Shown here: piece by piece, positions 1-6,881 of the stretch
Position numbering within the stretch: the first letter of the stretch is position 1
How the letters are laid out: every line of letters begins with the position of its first letter
NCBI GenBank assembly: GCA_050743625.1
Contig: JBOGED010000315.1
Span: 1 to 20,224 of the forward strand
Length of the DNA: 20,224 bases
Origin: JBOGED01 sp050743625
Lineage (GTDB): Bacteria > Actinomycetota > Nitriliruptoria > Euzebyales > Egibacteraceae
Direction: 5' to 3'
Notes under the pieces: model-generated
What the model was told of the DNA's origin: nothing
What the model saw: the letters and a program-made list of their open reading frames with translations, nothing else
Database searches by the model: none
Position numbers and translations under genes: made by a program

Positions 1-410
1 CCGCCACACAAACTCGACCCTTGCATACCCGGGCGAACCGGCAGCCCCCACCTCAGGGGTTCGAGGATCTGCCCAAGTTCGCGCCGGGCCGGCTCGAGCC
101 CCGTGAGGCTATGACGACATCTGAACCCCAGCGCGATCTTTGGGGTTCCCGACGGTTCCGCCACCGAGCACAGCTTTCCCGCGCAGGCGCGGGATCATTG
201 GCGCTCCACGCCAGGCACCCGCGGAATGGCCCGTTTCCCGCGTCCACGCGGTAAAACCGCAGGTCCACGTCAGACAGCTTGCGCTGGCTACGATCAAGAC
301 TCCAAACGGTCCGCGTCTGGGGGAACGCGGAACACCCTACGGCCTCCATCTGCGGAACGCCCGGGCAGGCGCGTCCCCGGTTGTCGAGGTCTCTGCCCGG
401 GCGCTCCGAC

Positions 411-537
411 GTCTGCACTGTGCAGACTTTTGCCGGCATTCCAGCACAAGTCTGCACAATGTGACGTGGGACTATTCATAAGTAAGCGTGCATTGTGCAG
501 GTTAATGCCGATATTCGGCAGAATCATGCACAGTGCA
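411..537. repeat. Array of four TGCA-N3-TGCA palindromes
   Basis: Four palindromic sites of form TGCA-NNN-TGCA are centred at about 419, 458, 494 and 532 (the second has TGTG as its right half). Spacings are therefore 39, 36 and 38 bases. The first is a perfect 17-bp palindrome, GTCTGCAC-T-GTGCAGAC. The first two also pair with each other as an 11-bp inverted repeat (419-429 with 448-458). Two other palindromes sit between the sites: TGCCGGCA at 431-438 and TGCCGA-TAT-TCGGCA at 506-520. Regular spacing of a two-fold symmetric site suggests an operator array or iteron-like binding region. The protein that would bind is unknown. Confidence 0.55.
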
Positions 538-550
538 GCCGTGGGTCGCG

Positions 551-576
551 CCGTTGGCCGCGCTCGCGGCCAACGG
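551..576 (-). terminator. Strong hairpin after the 592-798 gene
   Basis: A perfect 11-bp stem, CCGTTGGCCGC paired with GCGGCCAACGG, closes a 4-base loop. It begins 16 bases beyond the stop codon of the minus-strand gene at 592-798, where a terminator would be expected. No T-run follows it on the minus strand, so it would be an atypical intrinsic terminator or an RNA-stabilising hairpin. A second inverted repeat, CAAAAGCTA/TAGCTTTTG (581-589 and 614-622), brackets the stop codon. Confidence 0.5.
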
Positions 577-591
577 GATGCAAAAGCTATT

Positions 592-798
592 TTACGCGCT
601 TTGCCTATTTAAGTAGCTTTTGAGCAACTTCTTGGGATCTTTCTTCGGGTCCTTTCCGAACAGGTTCTCCCGGCGGTCCCACACCCAACCGCCGAAGTCT
701 ATCCTTCCGGCATACCGGTAGTCGTGATCGTAGATATAATCGTCAGAATCGACTTTTCCGATAAATATGCCATCGTCATAGATGTAAGTTTCCGCCAC
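592..798 (-). CDS. Small beta-flower-like repeat protein
   Basis: This encodes about 68 residues built from repeated Tyr/Asp/Gly hairpin units: ETYIYDDGIFIGKV, then DDYIYDHDYRYAGRI, then GGWVWDRRENLFGK, ending in a Lys-rich tail. The pattern (aromatic-Y/W-D, turn, hydrophobic-G-K/R) resembles the small 4-fold or 5-fold beta-flower proteins of bacteria. That assignment comes from pattern only and no function is known to me. The GTG start is chosen because AAGGAGG lies 8 bases upstream. An ATG at 822 would place that Shine-Dalgarno sequence inside the coding region. The gene is clearly lower in GC than the transporter cluster, which suggests separate or horizontal origin. It stands alone, with a hairpin downstream. 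Confidence 0.65.
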   Translation of the reverse strand: MAETYIYDDGIFIGKVDSDDYIYDHDYRYAGRIDFGGWVWDRRENLFGKDPKKDPKKLLKSYLNRQSA

Positions 799-806
799 CG
801 CCGCCC

Positions 807-813
807 CCTCCTT
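807..813 (-). promoter_or_regulatory. Ribosome binding site of the beta-flower-like gene
   Basis: AAGGAGG on the minus strand ends 8 bases before the GTG at 798-796. It decides the start codon against the in-frame ATG at 822-820, which has no comparable site. Confidence 0.75.
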
Positions 814-958
814 ATACCTCATACCTCGCGCAGTCTCCCGATGCGCATATCACCCACCACGGCAATCATAGCTTTGTTACCTCTACATTTCCGGTGAGTT
901 CTCTGCGATTGGTGTGGTCACGCGCCTGCCAGGAGGTGGTGCGGCGCACAAGGTCGGG

Positions 959-984
959 GCTGCATGGTACGCACCCGGAGCGAT
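959..984 (+). repeat. 26-base repeat, copy 1
   Basis: This begins GCTGCATGGTA and ends GGAGCGAT. It matches 23 of 26 bases with 13005-13030 in the same orientation. In the second copy the sequence directly follows a TTTCC...GGAAA palindrome. Here it stands alone, with the palindromes about 220-330 bases to its right. Confidence 0.7.
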
Positions 985-1068
985 AGCATCAGGCTTAGGA
1001 CCTGGGCGTGAATACTTTCGCTGCCCGCTTACACTCGCGTGGATAGGCGCCGGCCCTCGGTGCGCAGG

Positions 1069-1194
1069 AGCTGCATGGGTGAGAGTGCAGCTGGGATGAA
1101 AATAGACCAAAGGAGCGAACTACAAAATAGCCGCCGCGCTGCAGCGCTCGGCTGCGGCGATTTTCATCCGTCAACGGGTGGGCCGCAAGGCCCA
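1069..1194. other. Cluster of nested stem-loops, possible structured RNA
   Basis: In order, this holds AGCTGCA/TGCAGCT (1069-1075 with 1086-1092) and a perfect 10-bp stem GGATGAAAAT/ATTTTCATCC (1094-1103 with 1160-1169). The 10-bp stem encloses CGCCGC/GCGGCG (1132-1137 with 1154-1159). TGGGCC/GGCCCA follows, closed by a GCAA tetraloop (1179-1194). A GNRA-type loop and nested stems suggest a folded transcript. The strand is undecided and no known family is recognised. Simple GC-rich chance pairing is the alternative, although the 10-bp A/T-rich outer stem argues against that. Confidence 0.35.
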
Positions 1195-1202
1195 TGGGAT
1201 GC

Positions 1203-1230
1203 TTTCCTTCCTTATACGGAGGATTTCTGC
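1203..1230 (+). repeat. Degenerate TTTCC...GGAGGA...CTGC palindrome
   Basis: A weaker member of the palindrome family found at 1261-1289, 12921-12942 and 12978-13009. It keeps TTTCCTTC at the left, CGGAGGA in the middle and CTGC at the right, but the arms no longer pair well. Confidence 0.35.
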
Positions 1231-1260
1231 AGGTTCAACGCGCGCCGCGGGAACAAGACC

Positions 1261-1289
1261 GCAGGTTTCCTTCGGATGAGGAAAACTGC
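1261..1289 (+). repeat. Palindromic repeat, left-end copy
   Basis: GCAGGTTTCCT (1261-1271) pairs with AGGAAAACTGC (1279-1289) with one mismatch around the loop TCGGATG. The copy at 12978-13009 has the same outer GCAG/CTGC arms, the same TTTCC/GGAAA inner arms and the same asymmetric CGGATG loop, so the two copies are homologous and in the same orientation. Confidence 0.65.
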
Positions 1290-1340
1290 GTGGGGCCGAC
1301 ACACCCACCCGCCCTTAACCGTCTCGACGCCCGCGTGAGG

Positions 1341-1359
1341 CGCGGTTCGGCGAACCGCG
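1341..1359 (-). terminator. Hairpin downstream of the operon
   Basis: CGCGGTTCG/CGAACCGCG form a perfect 9-bp stem around a single base. The stem lies about 113 bases past the stop of the last operon gene (1472). It is embedded in a direct repeat, CCGCGTGAGG at 1331-1340 and 1355-1364. No T-run follows on the minus strand, so a role as the end of the long operon is plausible but unproven. Confidence 0.35.
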
Positions 1360-1471
1360 TGAGGCTCCGCAGGAAATAACGCATAAAACGGTCATAATTG
1401 GGCGGGTCTTACCGTTCTTACCAGGACATTCATCCTTCTGGGTCAGGAGTCCCGGCCTATCCGCGCGACTC

Positions 1472-2515
1472 TTAAGCGCTTGACGGCAGGAGGCTGCCGA
1501 AGAACTCCACCAGGACGACCGCTTCGTTGTCTCGTTGCGCGGGTTTGCGGTGGTGGGGGATGCGTTGGCCGGAGAATAGGAACGGGACGGCGCTGATCTC
1601 GAAGGGGGTGGCGCCGTCGGGCAGCCCGCTGGTGGCCTGGGCAAGGCTGTGGATCTCCTCGAAGGGGGTGTCCGCCAGGTCCAGGTAGCAGTGCAGGGGC
1701 TCGACCGGGCCGCTGAGCAGCGTCAGCAGCACCAGCTCGCAGCCGTAGGGGTCGGTGTGGAGTCCCATGGAGTCCCCGGAGCGGTGGTAGAGGTAGCCGG
1801 CTCCGGTCGGCGCGACGATCGCGCCGGTCTCTGCCCTGATCAGCCGAGAGACAGACCCCTTCCAGTGCGCATCGTGCAGCAGGGGCCCGGAGCCGGCGGA
1901 GCAATACCGGCCGCCGCTGCTGACGCTGCCTCGCCCGTCGACACTCGCGGTCTCGCAGTGGTACTCGGTGGCAGACCCGCGTTGCTCGAAGGCCTCGTCG
2001 CGCAGCGCGGCGCGGGTGGGCTCGTCGATGGCGGAGGGGAGCCGGAGGTGGACAGAGCCCATGCCGGGTGCGCTGTTGCGCTGGTCGTGCTCAAGCTTGG
2101 GCCAGCCCCACAGGTCGGCGTCCCCGCAGGGAAAGATCGCCTCGTAGAGGTCTCGGACCTGGGGACCAGGCGGGTGCTCGCAGGGCTGCGGCGGCGGGGC
2201 CAGCGAGCCCGCGCTGACGCCGGTGCCGGCCACCAGCGTTTCGCAGTCCGAAGTGAACTTCGACCGGTCGGCGCCGTGGAGTCGCCAGTAGCGGTCGAGC
2301 AGTGGCGGCGCGGGAATGTCCCGCTGCGGATAGGCCAAGCGCAGCAGCAGGAAGCGGCGGTACTCCATGCCGGTTTGGCCGGCGACATAGTAGGGCGCGT
2401 CGGCGTCGACGCCGCGCGCGAACCCCTCCTGCGCGTCGGACAGGTCCAGCCAGGCCACGCGTTCCCGCACCTCGGCGCCGACCGCGAGCTCAGCTGACGG
2501 GTCCGTCGCGCTCAT
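1472..2515 (-). CDS. Putative 2OG/Fe(II)-type oxygenase, unrecognised family
   Basis: A 347-residue soluble protein without signal peptide or membrane segments. I do not recognise the family. The C-terminal half has a pattern expected of a cupin-fold 2-oxoglutarate/Fe(II) oxygenase: H-T-D at about 253-255 in SMGLHTDPYGCELVLLTLLS, then a distal His pair and Arg in GQRIPHHRKP (about 317-325). Those could supply the two His, one Asp and an Arg. The N-terminal 200 residues are Pro- and Trp-rich and contain several Cys. The ATG lies one base after the TGA of the preceding ABC gene, so translation is probably coupled. As the last gene of a metal-chelate transport operon, it may modify the ligand or its carrier. 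Function is inferred from motif and context only. Confidence 0.55.
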   Translation of the reverse strand: MSATDPSAELAVGAEVRERVAWLDLSDAQEGFARGVDADAPYYVAGQTGMEYRRFLLLRLAYPQRDIPAPPLLDRYWRLHGADRSKFTSDCETLVAGTGVSAGSLAPPPQPCEHPPGPQVRDLYEAIFPCGDADLWGWPKLEHDQRNSAPGMGSVHLRLPSAIDEPTRAALRDEAFEQRGSATEYHCETASVDGRGSVSSGGRYCSAGSGPLLHDAHWKGSVSRLIRAETGAIVAPTGAGYLYHRSGDSMGLHTDPYGCELVLLTLLSGPVEPLHCYLDLADTPFEEIHSLAQATSGLPDGATPFEISAVPFLFSGQRIPHHRKPAQRDNEAVVLVEFFGSLLPSSA

Positions 2516-2516
2516 G

Positions 2517-4329
2517 TCAGAAGCCCTCCTCGTTGGCGATCTCCGCAGGGGACCACGTGGCATCCAGCTGTGAGGCGAGCAGCTCCACGTAGGCGCCCCC
2601 GCGTGCGATGAGTTCTTCGTGGGTGCCGATCTGCGCGACGCGCCCGCCGGTGAGGACAACGACTCGGTTGGCGGCGCGGATCGTGGACACGCGGTGGGCG
2701 ATGACCAGCGAGGTGCGCCCGCGGCGGGCCTGTGCCATCGCGACGGCGACCTCTCGCTCGCTGGCGGCGTCCAGGTTGGAGACGGCCTCGTCCAAGATGA
2801 GGATCGGCGCGTCTTTGAGCAAGGCGCGCGCGATCGCGATCCGTTGGCGCTGGCCGCCGGACATGCGCGCGCCGAGCTCACCTGCGACGGTCTGGAAGCC
2901 GTCGGGCAGGCGCGCGATGAACTCGTCGGCCAGCGCACCGCGGGCGGCCCGCTCGACCTCCTCGTCGGTGGCGTCGGGGCGGCCGAGGCGGATGTTCTCG
3001 AGCAGCGAGACGTTGAACAGGTACGCGTCCTGTGGCACGAGCGTCAGCAGTTGCCGCAGGTTCTCCTGGGGGAAATCGCGCACGTCGTGGCCGCCGATGG
3101 TGATCGATCCCTCGCTCTGGGTCCCACAGGCGCAGCAGCAGGTTGGCGCACGTCGACTTGCCGGCACCGGAGTGGCCGACCAGCGCGACCGTCTCGCCGG
3201 GCGCGATCTCGAACGTGGCGTCCGTGACCGCTTCGCGCAGCCCAGGGCCGTAGCGAAAGCTGACGCCGTGGAAGCCGATCCGGGGATCGATCGGCCCGTC
3301 GGGTGGGACGCGCACGAGGTCTGATACCGGGACGGGCGCCTCGAGGACCGTCGTGATCCGGTCAGCCGCGGCGGCGACCAGGTTCAGCTCGCGCGCGGCG
3401 TCGATGACCTTGATCACTGGCATGAGCGATCCCGCGGCCAGGACCACGGCGACTGGCAGCCACGTCCGGTCGAGCGATCCGTCCGCGACGAGCGCGGCGC
3501 CCGTGACCAGGACGGCGAGCATGCCGGCGACCGTGATGGTGTCCGTCGCCGCGCGCTCTAGGCCGGAGCGCCGGCCATGGGAGATGTGCGCCGTCCGCAG
3601 CGTGCGGCCGCGCCGGCGCAGCAACGCCAGCCGCTGCGCTCCGGCACCGAACGCGACGAGCTCGCGCAAGCCCTGGAAGACGTCGACCGTTTCCGCGCTG
3701 ATCTCGCCGAGCGTCTCACGCACTTGGCGGCCCTGGTCCTCGGCGCGGCGACGCAGCCACGACGGGATGGTCGCCAGCAGCGCGAGCGCCGGGGCCAGCG
3801 CGAGCGCCAGCGACCAATGAAAGCTGATCAGCGCGATACCCGTCGCCACGGGCACGACTGCCGGGACGACCAGGGGGCTGGGCATGTGCGAGAAGAAGTT
3901 CTCGAGCTGCTCGACATTCGAGATCGCCGTCGAGCCAAGATCCCCCGAGCGACGCTCGAGCATGTACCCGGGCGAGAGACGCTCAAAAGCGGAATACAGC
4001 GCTTCGCGCACGTCGACGAGCACCCGGTGCCCCGCGACGTGGGCGAAGTAGCCGTCGGCCATGTTCGTCACCGTAGCGGGCACGGCCAACGCGCAGAGCA
4101 CGATCACGCCTGCCCGTAGCTGTGCCGCGGACGCGCCGCCGGCCGCCTCGGCGACGAGATAGGCCCCGGTGCCCGCGGAGGCGAGCAGCAGCAACTGATT
4201 GACAAGCCCCAGCGCGATCGAGAGCAGGATCATCGACCTCTGAGGGCCGAGCAACGGCACTAGTGAACGCAGCCGTGCCGTGAGAGAGCGCCGTATCGCG
4301 CCGGGCGGACCCGCCGTGTGAGCGCTCAA
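2517..4329 (-). pseudogene. Exporter-fold ABC subunit B, copy 2 (frameshifted)
   Basis: A fused membrane plus ATPase half-transporter of about 603 residues, paralogous along its length to 13074-14873 and partner of 4326-6071. The pair resembles IrtAB/YbtPQ/CydCD-type heterodimers. Walker A GHSGAGKST lies near residue 384, with MSGGQRQRIAIARALL near 488 and Walker B ILILDEAVSNLD after it, then IAHR. The reading frame breaks in 3111-3126, just after LLLRLWD. Removing one base there gives WD-PSE-GSITIGGHD, matching WD-VDA-GHIAVGGHD of the paralogue, so this is a +1 insertion. The TTG start overlaps the upstream stop (TTGA) and aligns with the paralogue's start. If the frameshift is real, the product ends without its signature motif and is inactive. 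A sequencing indel is the alternative. Confidence 0.85.
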
Positions 4330-6071
4330 CTGACCGGCTCCGACTGGGCGGCGACGAGCTGCGCGTACGCGCCTTGGGCGTCGAACAGGCTCTGGTGGCT
4401 GCCTTCCTCCAGAACCCGCCCCGCCCCTAGTACCAGGATGCGGTCGGCGTCGCGCACGGTGGAGAGGCGGTGAGCGATCACCAGCGTCGCGCGCCCACGG
4501 CTCAGCCTGTCAAGGGCGTGCTGGATCTCGGCCTCGTTGGCGGCGTCGACGCTCGACGTGGGCTCGTCGAGCACCAAGATCGGCGCGTCCTTCAAGAGCG
4601 CGCGGGCGATCGCGATGCGCTGGCGTTCTCCGCCGGACAGCTTCAGCCCGCGCTCGCCGATGACCGTGTCGTAGCCGTTCGGCAGCTCGCGGATGAACTC
4701 GTGCGCGCGCGCTGCCCGGGCGGCTGCCTCGATCGCATGGTCGTCAGCGTCGGCGCGACCGACAAGGAGGTTGTCGCGGACAGATCCGTGGAAGAGATAG
4801 GTGTCCTGAGCGACCACGCTGACCAGCGCCCGCAGCTGGCTCAGCGCCAGGTCGCGGATGTCGCGACCACCGACGAGGATGCGACCCTCGTCCAGCTCGA
4901 AGAAGCGCAGGAGCAACGAGACGACCGTGGTCTTGCCAGAACCCGACCGGCCGACGAGCGCGACGCGCTCACCCGGCGCGACCCGGAGCGAGAACCCGCT
5001 GAGTGCAGGTTCGGAGCGCTCGCGGTAGGCGAAGCTCACGTCGATGAACCGTATATCCGCCTGGTCCGCCGGCACCATTGGCGACGCTCGACCATCCTGC
5101 GGGGGTTCGACCACGTCGGGGGGCGTGTCGAGCAGCTTGAGGATCTCCTTACCGCCGGAGATGCCTTTGTAACCGGCATGGAACGCGGTCTGCAGGTTCC
5201 CCAGCGGCCGGAAGCACTCGCGCGTGAGAAACAGGATCGTGAACAGCTGCGTGATCGTCAGCGTGCCGTCGGCCGCGTGCAGGATGCCGATGCCGATCGC
5301 GGCGGCGGTGCCGATCGGGACGACAAGCTCGGCGAGGCCGGCGGTCCAGCACCAGACAGCGGTCACGCGGTTCGCGAAGAGCGCCAGGCGTTCGGCGCGC
5401 TCGCGCAGCTCGGCCCCGCGACGGCGGCTCGCGTTGAACGCCTTCAGCGTCGCCATCCCTTGGATCGCGTCGAGGCTCCCGGAGTACACGTCACGATAGG
5501 CCTCCGACCATCCCTCGCAGGCATTGTCGATGTAGCGCCAGGAGCCCAAGTACGCCAGCGGGGCGCCCAGCGCGAAGACGAGGATGACCGTCCCGGCGAG
5601 CGGGTCGAGGACGATCATGTACGCGGTGACCCCAAGGGCACCCAGCGCGCAGGCGAACATCTCCGGCAGGAAGCGCCCCACGAACGGGTCGAGGTGCTCG
5701 ACCGCGTCCACGATCGTGGCCTGCATGCTGCCGGTCCGCGTGCGCTGAAGCGATCCGGGCCCGAGCTCGAGCAGCTTCACGGTCAGCCGCTCGCGCGCGG
5801 CCTCCTTCACGACCCCGGAAACGGCGAACGCGCAGGCCTCGCGAGTGGCGAGCAAGACCGCGCGCAACCCTTGCAACACGACGATGCCGCCGACCTTGAG
5901 GAGGATCGACGCGACATCGCCGCCTTGGAAGACCTCAGCGAGCACCCGGGCGAGGAGAAGACCCTGCGCGACGTAGGTGGCGGTCACGCACAGCCCCAGC
6001 CCCACCAACCCGGCCACACGCCAACCCGCGCCCGGGGCCAGGCCGAGCACCCGTGTAGCGATCGCCCTCAC
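4326..6071 (-). CDS. Exporter-fold ABC subunit A, copy 2
   Basis: 581 residues: an N-terminal six-helix exporter-type membrane domain (about 1-320) and a C-terminal ATPase. Motifs are Walker A GRSGSGKTT near 370, VAQDTYLFHGSVRDN in the Q-loop, LSGGERQRIAIARALL near 477, ILVLDEPTSSVD near 500 and IAHRLST. All catalytic residues are present. The GTG at 6071 is preferred over an ATG at 6167 because the first 13 residues (RAIATRVLGLAP) line up without gaps with the start of the copy at 14870-16610. The longer form would also overlap the upstream gene. It overlaps the next gene by TTGA. By family (IrtA/IrtB, YbtP/YbtQ) it would import or export a metal-chelate as a heterodimer with 2517-4329, which is broken here. 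Confidence 0.88.
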   Translation of the reverse strand: MRAIATRVLGLAPGAGWRVAGLVGLGLCVTATYVAQGLLLARVLAEVFQGGDVASILLKVGGIVVLQGLRAVLLATREACAFAVSGVVKEAARERLTVKLLELGPGSLQRTRTGSMQATIVDAVEHLDPFVGRFLPEMFACALGALGVTAYMIVLDPLAGTVILVFALGAPLAYLGSWRYIDNACEGWSEAYRDVYSGSLDAIQGMATLKAFNASRRRGAELRERAERLALFANRVTAVWCWTAGLAELVVPIGTAAAIGIGILHAADGTLTITQLFTILFLTRECFRPLGNLQTAFHAGYKGISGGKEILKLLDTPPDVVEPPQDGRASPMVPADQADIRFIDVSFAYRERSEPALSGFSLRVAPGERVALVGRSGSGKTTVVSLLLRFFELDEGRILVGGRDIRDLALSQLRALVSVVAQDTYLFHGSVRDNLLVGRADADDHAIEAAARAARAHEFIRELPNGYDTVIGERGLKLSGGERQRIAIARALLKDAPILVLDEPTSSVDAANEAEIQHALDRLSRGRATLVIAHRLSTVRDADRILVLGAGRVLEEGSHQSLFDAQGAYAQLVAAQSEPVS

Positions 6072-6129
6072 ACGACCCCCCGTGTCGCGGCCAGCACCGG
6101 CCTTCGCTGTGTGCGGTCCTCGGCGGAGA

Positions 6130-6881
6130 TCATTCGGCACCAAGAAGCTGTTGCGCCATGTTCTCAAGGCCCGTCACCGCGAGCACGCTCGGCCCGGAGT
6201 AGGCGAAGGGATGGGCGACGAGGTCGCCGTTGAGCACCGCCGTCAGGCGTGGGATGCCGGGGCCGAGGTCAAGGAACTCGTTCATTGTCCGCTGATCGGT
6301 CTCATCGTAGGTAAGGAGCAGCACAACGTCGGGGTCCCGGGCGATGAGCTCCTCCACGCTCGGCTCGAGGAGGTTCTGCTCGACGTCGCCGAACACGTCC
6401 TCGAAGTCGTTGCCGACACTTCGTCCCCTCCCTCCACCGAGTCGCAGAAACCGGTGGCGACGAGCATCGGGATCCCCGCGGCTTCGAGGCTTTCCGGGGT
6501 GAATGCCTCCTGTCCAGTGCCGATCACAAGATCGGGGTCCGCGGCGAGGACGACCTCCAAGGACAGGTCGCCACCCGAGCCGAGCTGTGGCACATCCTCC
6601 ACCGCTGCCTGGATGTCCGGTGTGTACGGCGCGGCGTCCCCTTGATCAGCGCGCGCGATCAGCTTGTCAGTGGCGGCGGCTCCGTACACCAGGGACACCG
6701 GGTTGTCGTCGATCGCGATTACCCGCTCGGGCCGCGCTTCGATCCTCACTTCCCGCCCGCAGTTCTCGACGGTCATCGGAAAGGCCGAGGCTTGGGTGCC
6801 CGAAGCGACACCGCCGCAGCCGGCGACACCGAGCAGGACCAGGAGACCCAAGACCGTCACCTTCAGCGTAGGCGCGGTCAT
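6130..6881 (-). pseudogene. FecB-like substrate-binding lipoprotein, internally deleted
   Basis: The sixth and most divergent binding protein of the array. The start MTAPTLK, hydrophobic segment and lipobox GVAGC (Cys22) give a lipoprotein signal. FPMTVENCGREVRIEARPERV is the family's N-terminal hallmark. After FCDSVEGGDE (about 6408-6435) the frame changes, and the text resumes at DFEDVFGDVEQN, then PSVEELIARDPDVVLLLTY. In intact relatives about 80 residues separate these points, covering the interdomain helix and the start of lobe 2. They are missing here, so this is a real internal deletion with a frame change, not a simple miscall. The lobe 2 end is otherwise well preserved. The start overlaps the previous stop (ATGA). 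The product should not fold as a normal two-lobe receptor. Confidence 0.8.

Larger units (their letters stand above)
1..591. other. Gene-free, hairpin-rich left end
   Basis: I see no convincing gene here. Reading frames on both strands are short, overlap each other and have no recognisable family or ribosome binding site. The stretch is full of inverted repeats. An 8-bp stem GAACCCCA/TGGGGTTC lies at 123-148 with a 10-base loop. Two CCCGCG-type hairpins lie at 178-193 and 238-251, and a further CCGCGT/ACGCGG stem at 311-330. A cluster of TGCA-type palindromes covers 411-537. A long stem at 551-576 lies just beyond the end of the small gene at 592-798. GC content falls from about 430 onward, towards that gene. 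Confidence 0.6.
799..1471. other. Gene-free region between small gene and oxygenase
   Basis: No gene is supported in this stretch of about 670 bases. Short frames exist on both strands but lack family resemblance or good initiation signals. It holds the upstream region of the 592-798 gene, including a possible -10 hexamer TATGAT at 870-865 (minus) without a clear -35. It also holds a 26-base sequence shared with the spacer before the binding-protein array, a run of stem-loops at 1069-1194, two palindromes of the TTTCC...GGAAA family (1203-1230 and 1261-1289), and a perfect hairpin at 1341-1359. TCTTACCG/TTCTTACC is repeated in tandem at 1407-1422. Confidence 0.6.

Noticed and set aside
41..70. 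GGGGTTCGAGGATC resembling a tRNA T-loop
   Set aside because: The flanking bases do not form a T-stem and no upstream cloverleaf is present.
123..330. CRISPR array at the left end
   Set aside because: Only two units are similar, the spacing of further hairpins is irregular (50-76 bases) and there are no cas genes. Kept only as a low-interest observation.
53..527. Several overlapping short frames on both strands at the left end
   Set aside because: None has a Shine-Dalgarno site, domain pattern or consistent codon bias, and they overlap each other and the hairpins.
995..1195. A 66-codon minus-strand frame with a purine-rich upstream stretch
   Set aside because: It runs through the nested stem-loops, the product is without recognisable pattern, and the GGAAGG site is 10 bases from the ATG and part of a degenerate palindrome.
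1649..2497. Plus-strand open frame of 282 codons
   Set aside because: It lies opposite the oxygenase-like gene, which has a coupled start and a coherent motif pattern. The plus-strand product has no family resemblance.
6072..6167. Upstream ATG extending the ABC gene to 6167
   Set aside because: It would overlap the preceding gene by 38 bases and add 32 residues without counterpart in the paralogue. The GTG at 6071 aligns exactly with the paralogue's start.
4470..6233. Long plus-strand open frame (587 codons) opposite the ABC gene
   Set aside because: It mirrors the 4326-6071 ABC transporter, whose motifs are complete. The plus-strand product is Arg/Glu-rich without any recognisable domain, as expected for the antisense of a high-GC gene.
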